NCBI RefSeq assembly: GCF_000237925.1
Contig: NC_031495.1
Coordinates: 6,983,852-7,047,851, forward strand
Length of the DNA: 64,000 bases
DNA from: Schistosoma mansoni
Lineage: Eukaryota > Platyhelminthes > Trematoda > Strigeidida > Schistosomatidae
Direction of reading: 5' to 3'
Positions within the stretch are counted from its first letter, which is position 1. Each line of letters begins with the position of its first letter. This document shows, piece after piece, positions 1 to 27,304 of this stretch. The notes beneath the pieces were generated by a model. The model saw only the letters and a list, made by a program, of their open reading frames with translations. It made no database searches and was not told the DNA's origin. Both the position numbers and the translations under genes were made by a program.

Positions 1-769
1 ATTATATTTATTTAGTTAAGAATAGTTAGAGTAATTCAACAAGTTTTATATTCAATGTTTTATTGTTGTTGTTTTTGTACGTTTGTTTTTTTAAATGTCA
101 TATGTAAACATTCCCTGTCACTATGGTAACTAATAGAAACTTAAGTTCTCTTTTCTTCTTTATTAAATGATCTTGTTTTTCATTATTATATTGACATAAT
201 TGAATTATTTAGATTTTTATCTTGACTTTTAGTATTAACTCTGGTTGCACAATTGTAATTCCCTTTGTTTAAATATAACGTTGGTTAATTTTTAAGTCAT
301 TTTAAACAAAAGTAACAATATATTGACTCCATGTTTACTTAATTATAATAAACTATTTGTGCAGAGGGGGGGAGTTGTATTTTTTCCATCATGAATATTG
401 GGAATTGAAAATGACCAATCCTTATTGAGATGAATACATCTTGAACATAATAAATCGATATTAACTTAAGATAACGAGGCTTTTACTTAGTATTTCAGTG
501 GTATGTTGTAGTAAAACCTGGGATACAGATATATCTAGATGACGAGTTCCATATTGAACGAAGTGCGAGTTTTGGATTCCTCTGACAGTTAAAATTTAAC
601 TTTAATAAAAACATCTAATTAAATACAATTATCGAGCCAGTTCACTCAAGATCCTCATGTACCAAAAGAGATTGACTGATTGTAGTTCATGATAGCAAAA
701 TCCGGAAAATATAAATCCCGTACAAATAACGCATTTAAGCAGTTATCTTATTTATCACCTTATATATCT
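1..769. other. AT-rich sequence, nothing recognised
   Basis: Low-complexity AT-rich sequence with no coding exon or repeat that I can place. It probably lies in the intron upstream of the first visible kinase exon, because the kinase N-lobe exons must be further 5'. Confidence 0.4.
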
Positions 770-1400
770 TCTGACAAAATGAAACACATTGTATTCAGAT
801 TCATTCTTACTTACACCTGTTACCCTTCATGGAGGAAAATAGGCCGTATAACACCATTCTCCATCCAACTTTGTTCCGAACAATCACTCCCAGTTCCTAT
901 TCATCATTTTCATGTCTGCTTCAAAGTCTCGACGCAGTGTGTTCTTCCGTCTTCCTCTTTTCCGTTTCCATTCACGATTCAAAATCAGCACTTGCGTCAT
1001 GATGCGGTTTGATGACTGCCGTAATGTATGTCCCACCCACTTCCAACAACTTTTCCTAATTTCCTCTTCAGCTCGAAGTTGGTTTGTTCTCTCCCATAGT
1101 AGACTGTTAATTGGCAACTGTCGCCTCTCTTATCTGTGTCTTTAAATCTGTATCGGATCCTCCTTGTTTATCTATGATGTTGTCCAGGTATGTAAACGTC
1201 TTTTCCTAATGTCCTCTTCAGCTCAAAGTTGGTTTGCTCTCTCCTATAGTAGACTGTTGTTGATGGTATCAGGTCAACGGACATTCAGTATCTTACGTAA
1301 ACAATTGTTTATAAACACTTGTGCATTTTTGATGATGGTTGTAGTAGTTCTCCAAGTTTCAGCTCCGTATGGCATATATGAATGGCGAGTCTAGGTCTGT
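770..1400 (-). mobile_element. RTE-like LINE fragment, C-terminal end of the reverse transcriptase ORF
   Basis: Minus-strand frames give [30 protein letters not shown] in pieces (for example [18 protein letters not shown]), the basic C-terminal segment typical of RTE-type endonuclease-reverse transcriptases and seen again in this window at 39.1-39.5 kb and 54.6-55.0 kb. A ~55-bp stretch occurs twice (near 1056 and 1201), so the copy also has an internal duplication. It is 5' truncated and frameshifted, hence dead. Confidence 0.75.
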
Positions 1401-1933
1401 AATCATATACTATCTCAAAGTCAAATTGTAGGGTATAGGTCGTAAATGAGACTCACTATTGAAAGAAGCTAAATACACTCTTAGTTAGGGTCTCAGCCTA
1501 TGCTTTCTCGTCTGAATCAGAAGAACAAATTTGTGTATATCAACAATTTGTGTATTCAATTGTTCGATTCAAGAATTAAAGCTTCCTAACTAAGTCTCGT
1601 TCTTTTCACTCTATTTGATAGTTGAGAAAGCGTACAGGATGTCTTTTTATCTGATTTAGTCGTTTACGGGACTTCACAGTTTATCCAGTGGATTAAATAA
1701 ACTCTCCTACGTTACAAAAGAGGAAATCTTCTCGATAAATTAACCTGAATGGAGTTGTCCAACTTTATTGTTAAAAAATAAGAAGTAAACTAAGCTGTAA
1801 ACTTCGTCAATAAAATGTAGAAAAACCTATGCGGACACATTAATTAAATGGTAAAAAGCTTACAAAGAGATCCAAATCTTCCTAGTTCGATGTGTTCAGC
1901 TTGTAACAAGCTTTTTCCTAAGTCAAAAACTTA

Positions 1934-2112
1934 AAGACTCCTCAGCATTGCTCATCCACGACCCCAAACCGCGAGATTCGAACCCAGGACCTATTAGTCT
2001 CGCGCGCGAGCGCACTGCTGAGGAGTCCCACAATAGGACAAAACGGGCGTCCAGTGGTTCCAGATTTTTCACGATGGTCTAGCTTCAATTGACTCATGAT
2101 TTCAACTATATA
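1934..2112. repeat. Foldback tRNA-headed SINE, truncated left arm
   Basis: A minus-oriented piece of the SINE tail and tRNA-like head (GATTCGAACCCAGGACC, a reversed B box) runs directly into a plus-oriented tail at CGCGCGAGCG/CACTGCTGAGGAG. The right part holds a hammerhead-like motif (CTGAGGAGTCC...GGAC) whose GAAA core reads AAAA, so it is probably dead. The same head-to-tail switch occurs in the larger copy at 15261-15552. Confidence 0.7.
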
Positions 2113-3461
2113 AAATATATGTATATGTGTTCATTCTGTTCATGACAAATAATAATTTTAATGCAAAACTATTTATTCATAGAATCTTAGAACTTTGTTT
2201 TTTGGAAATTTGATTAAGAACAAGAAAATGATTTTTATACTCTACTTAATCATGGAAAATTCCAAATTTTTGCTCAAATTTTGATCGGTTGTAAAGCTCA
2301 CCAGATTTCCAATGTATCAGCTTAACCTTATCAAAATTCATTCGTTTACTTAATAAACTCATTAGATATACACTACCTTAGTACAAAGCACGTTCTTAAA
2401 AACACAACCATACTTATGAGTTGTAGGCCTGTTCAGCAGATAGGCAACACTAACAATACACTCATAACCCATAACTAAATAGTACAGATGTATATTCTAG
2501 ATTCTACGTTACCTGTAGACAGCTAACTGACTCAACAATCAATATTCACTCGGTTCATAAAAAAATTCAAACTATCTACGGTATCCCTACTTATACCACA
2601 TAACTTAAAACACTCACCAGCCACAATTTATCATTGTATCAGTCAGTACTATTTTATAAAGCAAACAAATGCGCTCATCAATCATGAACCAATAATCTGT
2701 TCACCAATTAAGATTTTTATTCATACAGGAACTGATAAGTACAGCCAATCTGTTTTGGTATTTAGGTAATCACATCAGCTTGTACACTGAAATCCCAATA
2801 CGCCAATGTGTATTGACGCAGACGGGATTTGAATGTTACAAGAAAATGTTTTTGGCTATTGATCTCGTATTGTACATTACACATTATTTGCTTAACAAGG
2901 GTTTTATGAAATTAAAATGATACTTAGTTATGTCACACCAACAGGTTGATAGTCATTTCATGACAAAACACTATAATTATCCAGTTTCAGAATAGTACTG
3001 GTGATAATAGATAGATACCACTCATTGCACTGAAAAGACTATTAGTCTTCTACCAGCTCACTAGTTATGATATAAAAATGAATTTGATAAGTATAGAAAT
3101 GATCAAGGAAGACAATATGTTAGTATACTCATGGAACGAATCACCAGAATTCAAAACTTAACATACCGCATTGGTAGTTTACCGGTTGAATACATTATCA
3201 ATGAAATTAAACATATTGTTCCTTTCTGAGACATCTAGTCAAGATGGAATGATTTATTTCATGTCAAACAAGTAACAAAAATGAAGGTCACAGGGTGGAA
3301 AATGTTTTGTTTTTACTTCTGACCGTTACATCACAGTGGTAAAGTATATCTGTGTACTTCATCAAATGAATATTAAGAAATCAGCTTAGTTGTACTTTGT
3401 TGAAGAATTGAGTTATTTATTACTACGGTTTAATGTTAATTCTTCGGGTTTTCTTTTCCAG

Positions 3462-18888
<15,427 letters not shown>

Positions 18889-19156
18889 AATAAAAAACAG
18901 CGTCTTTTCCTCTACACTTTACCTCTCCTTCTCTCTCTCTCTCAAACACAAATCTAGTGTAAATGTGTCCACATATGGTTAGTAGTAGTAATTAGTGAAT
19001 TATCTAACTACGTTGAATCACTGAAGTTTTCATTTCCCTCTTTCTATATTATCTTACAATCTAAACCCTTATCAAAGATTATCCTTCCTATTGATTATAT
19101 TGAAAGAAATTGTATATAAACTTAAACAAATAATAATTATTTATAATTATCTCTTT

Positions 19157-19162
19157 AATAAA
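19157..19162 (+). terminator. Candidate polyadenylation signal of the CDKL1-like gene
   Basis: An AATAAA hexamer lies about 270 bp past the kinase stop codon in AT-rich sequence. It is the best-placed hexamer I noticed, but AATAAA is frequent by chance here, so this is a positional guess. Confidence 0.35.
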
Positions 19163-20186
19163 ATCACTTTCATACAGATCTGTGTTTTGTTTTAATGATT
19201 GTCATAAATTTTGTAGATATGATATATTGGTTATGGGATAAAAATCTATGCAGAATTAAAACAGAGTTCTGAAGCACATTGATCTATTCATGTAGTTATA
19301 GGGAATCGTCAGAAAAAAAGACTCATGAAAACTATTCCGAGTCATCAGATATCAATACAGTACACGATGTTAAATCATCTAGGCTAGAGGGTATATTACA
19401 ATTCGTTGATTAATAGAATTTAATTGGTACTAAGGATTGAACAAATATAATACTAATTGAATTTTAAATGGTTCGGATTATCCAGTGGCTTGTATTTTTG
19501 ACTGGATTTTGACCAATCCAAACCATTTTTAACTAAATTAAATCTCATACCTGTTGCATAAGTGAAGGACTATCTGGATTTAAAAGGATAACGCGATGAT
19601 GGTTTGAAGCGAACAATACTCGTTTCGAGTTCTACAGTGAACAACGACTCTGGAATGCATATTCATATGACTGACGAGTCCCAAGTGGGATGAGACACGT
19701 GTTTTGCATTTCGCTGTCAGCCATATTTTATGTAGTCTGTATCAAACATCATGTGAGTCACAGCTCTGTGATTAAACATTTGTATACACTGATCAGTCAT
19801 TCATTCTTTTATATCCAAGCGTTTAACAACGTAGGTATATTCCATATGTGATACATATCCGTGAATTTGTAAAGCATCTCCTTCCCAATTTTCAATATGG
19901 ATGGAATATCTAGCATTTTTTTTATTCATTTATCTAGTGAATACTGAATAAAAGAGCGTAATTTCCACTGAGGATTTCAGTTTCAACTCCGTCTTTCACT
20001 TAGTTTGTATTTTTCATCCTGCTTTTTAGAATGTGTCAGAGTAATATGTTCACAGAAGACATATATAGATATTTTTAGATGATTGAAATGAAGTTCCCAT
20101 TGTAAATTACACTTTTATATGCATCAGAAAACACTAAATGAACGGAAAACTGCTCGTAAATGTTAGATATTTAACTTTTATTGAAC
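19163..20186. other. Intergenic region, no gene seen
   Basis: AT-rich sequence downstream of the kinase gene. Apart from the Smα copy at 19573-19750 I see no exon or repeat that I can name. Confidence 0.4.
19573..19750 (+). repeat. Smα repeat, decayed hammerhead
   Basis: Plus-strand unit with AACGCGATGATGGTTTGAAG, a B-box-like GTTTCGAGTTCTAC, then CTGACGAGTCCCAAGTGG with GATGAGACACG. The first core strand and stem II survive; the GAAA strand is changed to GAGA. Confidence 0.65.
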
Positions 20187-20440
20187 AAATGGCGTATGAA
20201 TCAATCGTTGGTCACCAGCTACCATATGACTGCATCTCCTCACGATGCTCCACTGCCTTGTGGATCAGACCTTTAGGTCAAAGGCTCCGAGTGTGCCCCC
20301 CTAAGAAGACCACCTGCTTTAGTTTGGACACCTGGGTTATATCACAGCCCTCACATAAATCAAATGAGATTTATGCGGCGCATATGTATCTGGTGCTTCC
20401 TTGTACCAATATTTATGTGTTTAAATAAATAAATAATAAA
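20187..20440 (+). mobile_element. LINE 3' tail, RTE-like, 5' truncated
   Basis: Last ~250 bp of the family described at 13618-14139, ending in TTTATGTGTTTAAATAAATA. Confidence 0.6.
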
Positions 20441-21369
20441 ATCACATATCTCTTACATCTATATATGTACATATACGGTTTTCTATGGATATCTTTTGTC
20501 GTTGCTTAATTCATCAGAAAAGACAACCACCCAAATAATTATGATTCACTCTATCTTTTAAGTCTGATAATTTTTTGCCCAAATTACATACTACTTTTGT
20601 AAAAGATGAGTATTTTATGGTTTGTGTCATAAATTTATTCGTTTGTAAGCCTTCACATTGATTTATTCCTATCATAATTCATAGTAGAACTGAAAATCAG
20701 TTATAAACACAGATGGTCTTTCTTCACAAGATGATAAATACTATTAAATAATACCTAATTCTTACATAAATGTGACCTGAATGACAATGTACACATATAT
20801 AAAGAAGCGATGGTGAGTATGAATTCGAATAACATAAAATATGGGAAACATTAAGTCCCAATCGAAGTCAACTAACACAGAACCTGACACAGGTATGTAT
20901 TAGTCAAAGTTGTCACAGTTTACTACTTCACAGTAGAGAACAGAATCATTAAGATTAGACCAAAAGAATAGAAATGTTATAACGTCGGTTTTGTCTGACC
21001 AAGTGAAACCCTTCAACTCAGTTATCCAACTAACGATAAAGAACCCAGTCTAACAAGAGCAAATGTATCTCATAAAAAAATATAAAGCGATGAAGATATG
21101 CATTACGCCATAAACATGCAACATAATAGATATGTATGCCTGTATTCATTGATCAATCACTCCTTACTTTCGCCAGACACATGAAGAAAACAATACCGAG
21201 TTAAACAGGAAGCTAAACTTGGCAAGTATATACTGTGATAAGGAATAAATGAGATGGTAGCATACAAAGTCAGGAACAAAAAAGCCATAGATTTAGAGGA
21301 AGATAGTGAATGAATACAATTGCACTATTGAGGCCAACTTTGTACCAAATTTTTCAATATCTTCAACCG

Positions 21370-21700
21370 TAGGTTGAAGCGACGAAAATTGTCGAATTGT
21401 TTTCTCCAGTGAGGATCTCATTCGGAGAATTTTCAGATATAAACTGCCACTTCGGATCTCCACAGTGTTCATTCATCAGTTTATTTGTCTTTATGAAGCA
21501 GACTATATTGGTCATACACATAGTGAACTTTTAAAGCAAATATCCGGGCATTAACCAGTAAGACCATCCAAAACGGGGATGCAAATATATCAACAGCTCA
21601 ATTCTGAAAAAGATGATCGATTCTAATCACATGACACCACGAAAATCATTTTCCAATGTATTCTGAAAAACTAATAAAAGATTCGGATGAGGAATCTGTG
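21370..21700 (+). mobile_element. Penelope-like element fragment (GIY-YIG endonuclease part)
   Basis: One frame gives CLYEADYIGHTHSELLKQIS followed by GH, the shape of the Penelope-type GIY-YIG endonuclease (C..C-x-YIG-xT-R-L-RI-EH). Penelope-like elements are known in schistosomes. The copy is short and broken. Confidence 0.5.
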
Positions 21701-21825
21701 CACACTAGTAGCTAAACTAATTACCCAGTTAAGACCCCATCTCTGTGTGCAAAAATTATGTTCAAACCTTGATTCTCACATAGTCTTAGGACCCCTTAAA
21801 ATTTTACAAACTGTAAGTACAAATC

Positions 21826-22142
21826 ATCACCAGAGCCGGTGACCGACGATTGGTTCATACGCCATTTGTCCCCTCAGGATACTGGAGTCCATGTGCATCA
21901 TTGGTTTGGAATCAGGGTTTTCCAACTCCCCTAGGTGGACTTTCCGTGTCGACCAACCTGGTTAAAGCGCCGGACATTCTCTTTTCGTCCTCTCAATTTC
22001 GTAAACAACACCCCCGCCACGAGAAGGCAGTGAGGACTTTTCTGGCAGTAGTTGTATGTACGTGGCCATGTGAGAGCATTTCGAGAGGGAGAGCGGACTC
22101 TCCCCACTCTCGGCCGTACCAGGGCATTTGGGGGCTTCCCAT
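21826..22142 (-). mobile_element. LINE 3' region, RTE-like, lacking the terminal tail
   Basis: Minus-strand match to the 5' two thirds of 13618-14139 (CGGACATTCTCTTTTCGTCC, GGTGGACTTTCCGTGTCGAC). It stops where other copies continue to their AAATAA tail. A 160-codon frame on the minus strand here is part of the repeat, not a gene. Confidence 0.55.
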
Positions 22143-23594
22143 ATGTGAAAATCAGCATGCAAATGAGTGTATTTCGGTTTAATGAGGTCGCTTGTGGGCA
22201 ATCTTCATTTTCATCATTCTTACTTCTCGTCGTACGAATTACAGAGTTCAAGTATAAGCAGCACGCTTGTAGACACAACAGGGTTGACGCGACTATAACA
22301 TACACACCTGTTAGTATGAATGTAACCCGACCACTAGGTATTAAATGAAGTTGCACTACCTCATCGATAGTCCAGAAAACGTGGTTCCGATGACTACGGA
22401 ACAAGGATAACAAAGTAGTTTGATAGGATGGTAAATTATCTCAACTAATCAATAAAGGGTAAGGACTAAAATGAGTTCTTCTATTGTGGAGGAGTTCGGT
22501 GAGGAGAGATAGTGATTTGAATAATTGCATGACTAGACGCCACCAAATACTGTGTACTGTCAGCTGATCAAATATTTGTTTCTTCGTTCAATTATATATT
22601 AGTCGTACATCATACGTGGGCTGATGTAGAATTGTTACAAAAGAGGATCGACTATACGTAATTGGCAAGGTTTCAAACCCAGTGATAGTTTTTAGAATGA
22701 AACTAATCAGAATAGTGCAACTTCTTATGAAACCCAGTATCACAGACGGACACAACCAGTGACTTCTACTTATTCATGACTCGGTAGAACTAGGCAGTCT
22801 ATCTTTATTTCGTAGACTCACTACCTGGAGGCTGGAGAGGGACCATTACCTTGCTACATTGAGTGCTTGTTGTAAGGGCTTTCACATACATTATACCACT
22901 ATTTTACTGGCTTCACCAACTTTGAGCTGTAAAGCTCTGTTCGATAGTTTATCGTTTCATGTTTATATCAAAGAGATAGGGTCCGTTTAGAATTTTGACA
23001 GATTTATTATTACTCAATAGCAGATCACAGAAAAATTTTTCTCCTCTTTGAAGGTCCCTTCAAAGTAAATAATTTTAGCTCTACGAACTAAATTTTGATT
23101 ATATTGCAGTCAAACAAAGCTTTAAAAATGCGGATATTGGCTTAGTACAGTTAGTTTATAATCAACACTTCTCTCCACTGTCGTATCAGGTCCTTGTGTC
23201 GATAAGACGCCTAAAAAAGTACAGAGACGCAATTTTTTCTAATTGGGAAACTGGTTTTGTATAGCATCTTACAAACGGTAATAAACTTCTTAGACACAAT
23301 CAAGCGTTTACTCAGAGTAATTCAAGATATCCCCTACCGATGTTCAACTTCAAAAGGATTAGAAAAATGCTATCGTTAATTCAATTTCTTAAATAGTCAC
23401 ATTTTATTTAGCAAAATGAATTCATGGAGAAAAAAATGTACTTCTAGGCATTTTGTGCCATAATACATAAGCTTAATCTGTAAAATAACTAAGGGTTATT
23501 TAAAAAACGATTGAATAGTAAACAGTAACTAAGTGAATACATAATTTTTTTAAAATAACAAAATAAAAAGATGATGTTAGCGACATATCAAAAT
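22143..23594. other. Intergenic region, no gene seen
   Basis: No exon recognised. This lies beyond the PIGH stop codon and would contain its 3'UTR on the minus strand. Confidence 0.4.
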
Positions 23595-26500
23595 TTAGTG
23601 AAATAAAACTGTATTTGCCAAACGTAACATCCATACAAGATAAGGCAATGGAATACGATCACAACCTTTAAATCGAATTTGTTTATTGTCCATAGTGATT
23701 GGCATTAATGGTAAAAGATCGTAATCTGTCTGTAATGTCGTTGAAGCTTTATTGAATAATGATTCAGTTTTCTGTGGATCAGCTGTAGTAGGAGAAGTAG
23801 TAGTAGTGGAAGAAGAAGTGACCTTGGCGAATTCACAACTTAAATAAGTACAAATAGTAAATGGACTGATGGAATCAATTAAATGAAATCCTTTAATCCG
23901 TTCTACTGGAATAAATGAAGAATACGATCGTCGACCAGTAAAGTAACGACTTGATGTTTGTAAACCATATCCAGATATGAGTAGAAGAGATTCTGCAAAA
24001 ATAGGAAAGAAAAATCAACCAGTAGAATAATATGTAGTGATCTTCTAGCGTCATTTACAATTGGATTTACAAGCTTACATGTACTTACTGTGGTAAGTAT
24101 ATGGGAGTGATAGAAAGAAGTGCTCCTACTAGGTTTTCTGAACACATTTTTATAAACCTTTGTCTGAAAAGCAGTAGGCTCTTCACAAGCACATTCGCCA
24201 AGCCCCTGATAGGTAAAGTGGACAAATAGTCGATATTAGTCACGTATTCAAAATAATTAACAAACAACCAACATCAATTTTATCGTTAGACAGAGGTAAT
24301 CACTATCGAACGTTCTAGATTGAACTTATGTGTACTGAAGAAAAGCGTGGTAAGTCTTTCTGTTATAGTTGTCATCAAATAAACTTTTTATCTTTTACGT
24401 AATCCCATTAACGCTTAACATACAAATGTGATTTCGATTCCAATCATGTCGACTAATTACGTAATTATTCATTATTTTCATTATAAATATGAGATCCATT
24501 TGTCTATTATTATTAATAATAATTGTAAACCAATCTTCTATACCCTAAGTTACTGTCTTCTCAATATGTAAACATGCATTAATCTCAACTAAGGTTAGTC
24601 AAAGATTTTTAGTTCTGTTTATCTTATGATTTCTAGTCTTTTTTCGAACATCTATCTGAACTTCACTAACTAAAGTATGTTTATCATTATATTACTCTTT
24701 GTAATTTCAAGTTGATCGCGGCTGATAAGGAGTCGTGAGACAAAATTAATTCATTCTATTCTGAAAAATTTGTTTGCGGACTGTATCAACAATAGTGTAA
24801 TAGTAGTTTTAAGAGTGGCCACACTTAATAGCCCGAATAGCTCAATGGTGTAGCATACACTGTGTCACTGAGTGAAAGAAGTTTAAATTCCACTGGAAGC
24901 ATCAATTTTTTCAAGACTGCAGATATACCTTGCTGATGAATCCAAAGTAGCACCAAACCTAGAGTTCATTACTTATTGTCGATTGCTTTGAACTAACTAA
25001 CAAAATACATTGTAATGTAACATCTGCTGAATATATTCCCTAACGGAACACATGTAGTTTAAAAAAATTATCAGACAAGTTGAAATTTATGGTTGGAACT
25101 ACTTACCTTCAGTAACGGTATTACGTAAATGCATATAAATGAAAATAACGGCAGAGAAAAACAATGTTAACTGGACAAAGTACGACTGAAAACAAAGAGG
25201 AAAAATGTATGAATATGAATGACGCCAACGAAAGAAATTAAAGCGAATAAACTTAATGAAAATAAGACCATTTGCGAAGTGCTTAGAAAACTGAGATGCT
25301 GTGGTCGTCTACTGATACATAAACGGAAACTGACAGAGTCAATTTAACGATACTTGTAAATATCGTTTCGATATGACGAGCAAAAATTACGTCTATAGAT
25401 TAGAACTTGACTGACTGAATAATGAGTGATGTACAAATTGATTTCCTGCTATTGCTTATGATATTCAATCATATTTGTGTCAAAATTTTATATAAAAGTA
25501 TGTCATTTTATCAAAATAAAAAGTCTATTCTTCTGGTTATTGATCTTGTTATTAAAACTCAGTTCCTTCGGCGGATTTGAGTCAATTAGTTTGATCTCAT
25601 GAGCAAACGTCACTAGATCACACTTCGTATCGTTGCGTAACATCTATCGAGACCAGCAATCTACTCATTAATTTTAGCAACCAAAAAAACTGTTCATCAA
25701 ATCATTAAAACTCTATTTTGTAAAAAATTTAAACTAAGTATTATGATCATATTAAAACAAGCACTTTTTTCTATTAATTAACACCAACCTTTTATCAAGA
25801 ATTTCCAAATGTATCATGGAGTAGGAATATTGAGTAAAGTGAGTACAATTACGTTAATTTAAGCCCAATTGAACAACGGAGCACCTTTTTTGAACATAGT
25901 CATCGGCTGCTAATGAGTTCTAACGATATGTAAAAAATACCCGGTTAAGACCCGTGCAATACTTGTGACCAATGGTGGGATACGTTGGGTGAAATGACCT
26001 AAAATCGGTTGCATCTCTGATCTCACATATCCCCTTCTAATCACCTTCATCGTGCTTAGCTTTTCATCTAACCTGAAATTATTATCCATCCTTTGGTCTT
26101 TATTCTTAATAATTTCCTTTCTGAAATGATAAGGAAGACTTACAACTCAGGTAGACGCTATCAGTGGTGTTATATTATCTGAGCTAGAAGGTTTAGTTAC
26201 GGAGCTTTCATTGTTATTCCGAACAACTTCAGTACCTTCTAGTTATCCCATCATCATTTACAGAATAAATCGAAATAAGCTCGATAAATTTTACATTTGA
26301 AAAACTGGGTGCCCAATTCACTTACGCATACATGGACATAGATTAGCAATGAGGTGACAAGATGTTATCATTAATATTAATTCGTGTAGACAGTCATAGT
26401 TGTAAATTTGATTAGAGAAACGTCGACTACCAGAGAATTTCTAGAAGACTCCCTTTTACATGAAGTAGGTGCTGAAAATATTCAAAATGATAATGAAAGC

Positions 26501-27304
26501 TCCGTAACTAAACCATCTAGCTCAGAGAACACAACACCATCAAAGTGTCCTGATGAGGGATGTAGGGACTTGGAAAGACATACATCCGTATCAAATGTTA
26601 TGTTTATAACTCAGACGAAAATATTTACATATATAAATGTAAATGGAGTTCTAGTGAGAAGCAGTAACCGGTGGAGTTCAACCAGGTCTGTTGTGAGATA
26701 GGAACTCACTGATGACATTGGTGAATGGTTGCTCAATTTCGTGAATCAGTTGAAGTTAGAAATTAACACCGTTGGATGCCAGCTCAGTGGTCTATCGGTT
26801 AAGGGCTTGGGCTCGAAACTGGTAGGTCCTGGGTTCGAATCCCGCGAGAGTGGGTTCGTGGACGCGCACTGCTGAGGAGTCCCATAATAGGACGAAACGG
26901 CCGTCCAGTGCTTCCAGGTTTTCCATGGTAGTCTAGCTTCAATTGACTCATGATCTCAACTCTATAAAAATATATAAATGTATATAAAAAGTGCTTACCT
27001 CTGCAATAAAACCGACTGAACAACAAACTAACATCCAAAGTACTGTCATGATGAACCAAAACGATAAGGATATGTTTCTGCTGTGTCTAACTTCAATCCA
27101 TGCAGGGACTGACTCGAGTGACGACAGCAATCTGGGATCCTGATTTATATTTACAATTACTGGGTAAGAAGTTAGACAACTTATGAGACTACTTTTATCC
27201 GGAAATCGGTAGATCAAGTTACAGCCACAAGGAAGACGGAACAACAGAGAAAGGTCATCAATGATCTTTTGGGAGGGGTGAAAGGAATGAAACACGGGAA
27301 ACAT
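23595..27304 (-). CDS. PIGH: PIGH-like subunit of GPI-GlcNAc transferase, three exons
   Basis: Subunit H of the ER enzyme that moves GlcNAc from UDP-GlcNAc to phosphatidylinositol, the first step of GPI-anchor synthesis. Exons on the minus strand: 27304-26999 (start ATG), 25185-25107, 23992-23595 (stop TAA); phases agree and the product is 260 residues. Two adjacent hydrophobic segments, roughly residues 76-100 and 103-122, form the helical hairpin expected of PIG-H. They are followed by the family core EESLLLISGYGLQ (compare human ETLLIIDSLGIQ) and a F-IPVERIKGF-LID stretch that lines up with the human IEMGKVKDIVINE segment. It is longer than human PIGH (188 aa) because of an N-terminal extension and a Ser/Thr/Pro-rich insert near the C-terminal third. 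The ATG directly follows a pyrimidine-rich AG, so the mRNA is either spliced or trans-spliced just before the start codon. Identity rests on remembered family sequence and topology; the C-terminal end is poorly conserved. Confidence 0.82.
24831..24903 (+). repeat. Degenerate tRNA-like sequence
   Basis: GCCCGAATAGCTCAATGGTG resembles a tRNA 5' half with an A box, and AGTTTAAATTCCAC a weak B box. Cloverleaf pairing is poor. Probably a tRNA-derived SINE head in PIGH intron 2. Confidence 0.35.
25955..26130. repeat. Interspersed repeat copy
   Basis: GGTGGGATACGTTGGGTGAA and following sequence match 28610-28930. Possibly a LINE 3'UTR; class not determined. Confidence 0.45.
26163..26540. repeat. 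Inverted repeat in PIGH intron 1
   Basis: Arms about 26163-26245 and 26455-26540 are reverse complements over ~80 bp (centre GAAAGCTCCGTAACTAAACC). The right arm lies in a 97-codon frame that is otherwise unrecognised. Confidence 0.6.
26664..26970 (+). repeat. Full-length tRNA-headed hammerhead SINE in PIGH intron 1
   Basis: Upstream region (ACCGGTGGAGTTCAACCAGG), tRNA-like head with A-box region CAGTGGTCTATCGGTTAAG and B box GGGTTCGAATCCC, intact hammerhead motif at 26866-26911, and tail to ATGATCTCAACTCTATAAA. It is antisense to PIGH and ends ~30 bp from the exon 1 donor. Confidence 0.85.
26866..26911 (+). ncRNA. Hammerhead ribozyme motif, intact core
   Basis: Stem I GCACTG/CAGTGC (6 perfect pairs), CTGAGGA, stem II GTCC/GGAC with a 7-nt loop, GAAAC, minimal stem III AC/GT closing GGCC, cleavage triplet GTC with the predicted cut between 26905 and 26906. 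All conserved core positions (CUGANGA, GAAA, NUH) are present. Schistosome Smα repeats are known to carry active hammerheads; activity of this SINE version is inferred. The short stem III suggests weak activity as a monomer. Confidence 0.75.

Noticed and set aside
1-3461. N-lobe exons of the CDKL1-like kinase
   Set aside because: No glycine loop, VAIK or αC-like coding sequence with splice sites could be found; they are probably upstream of the window.
21931-22413. 160-codon minus-strand ORF
   Set aside because: It lies on a LINE 3' region and its flank; the same peptides recur wherever that repeat occurs.
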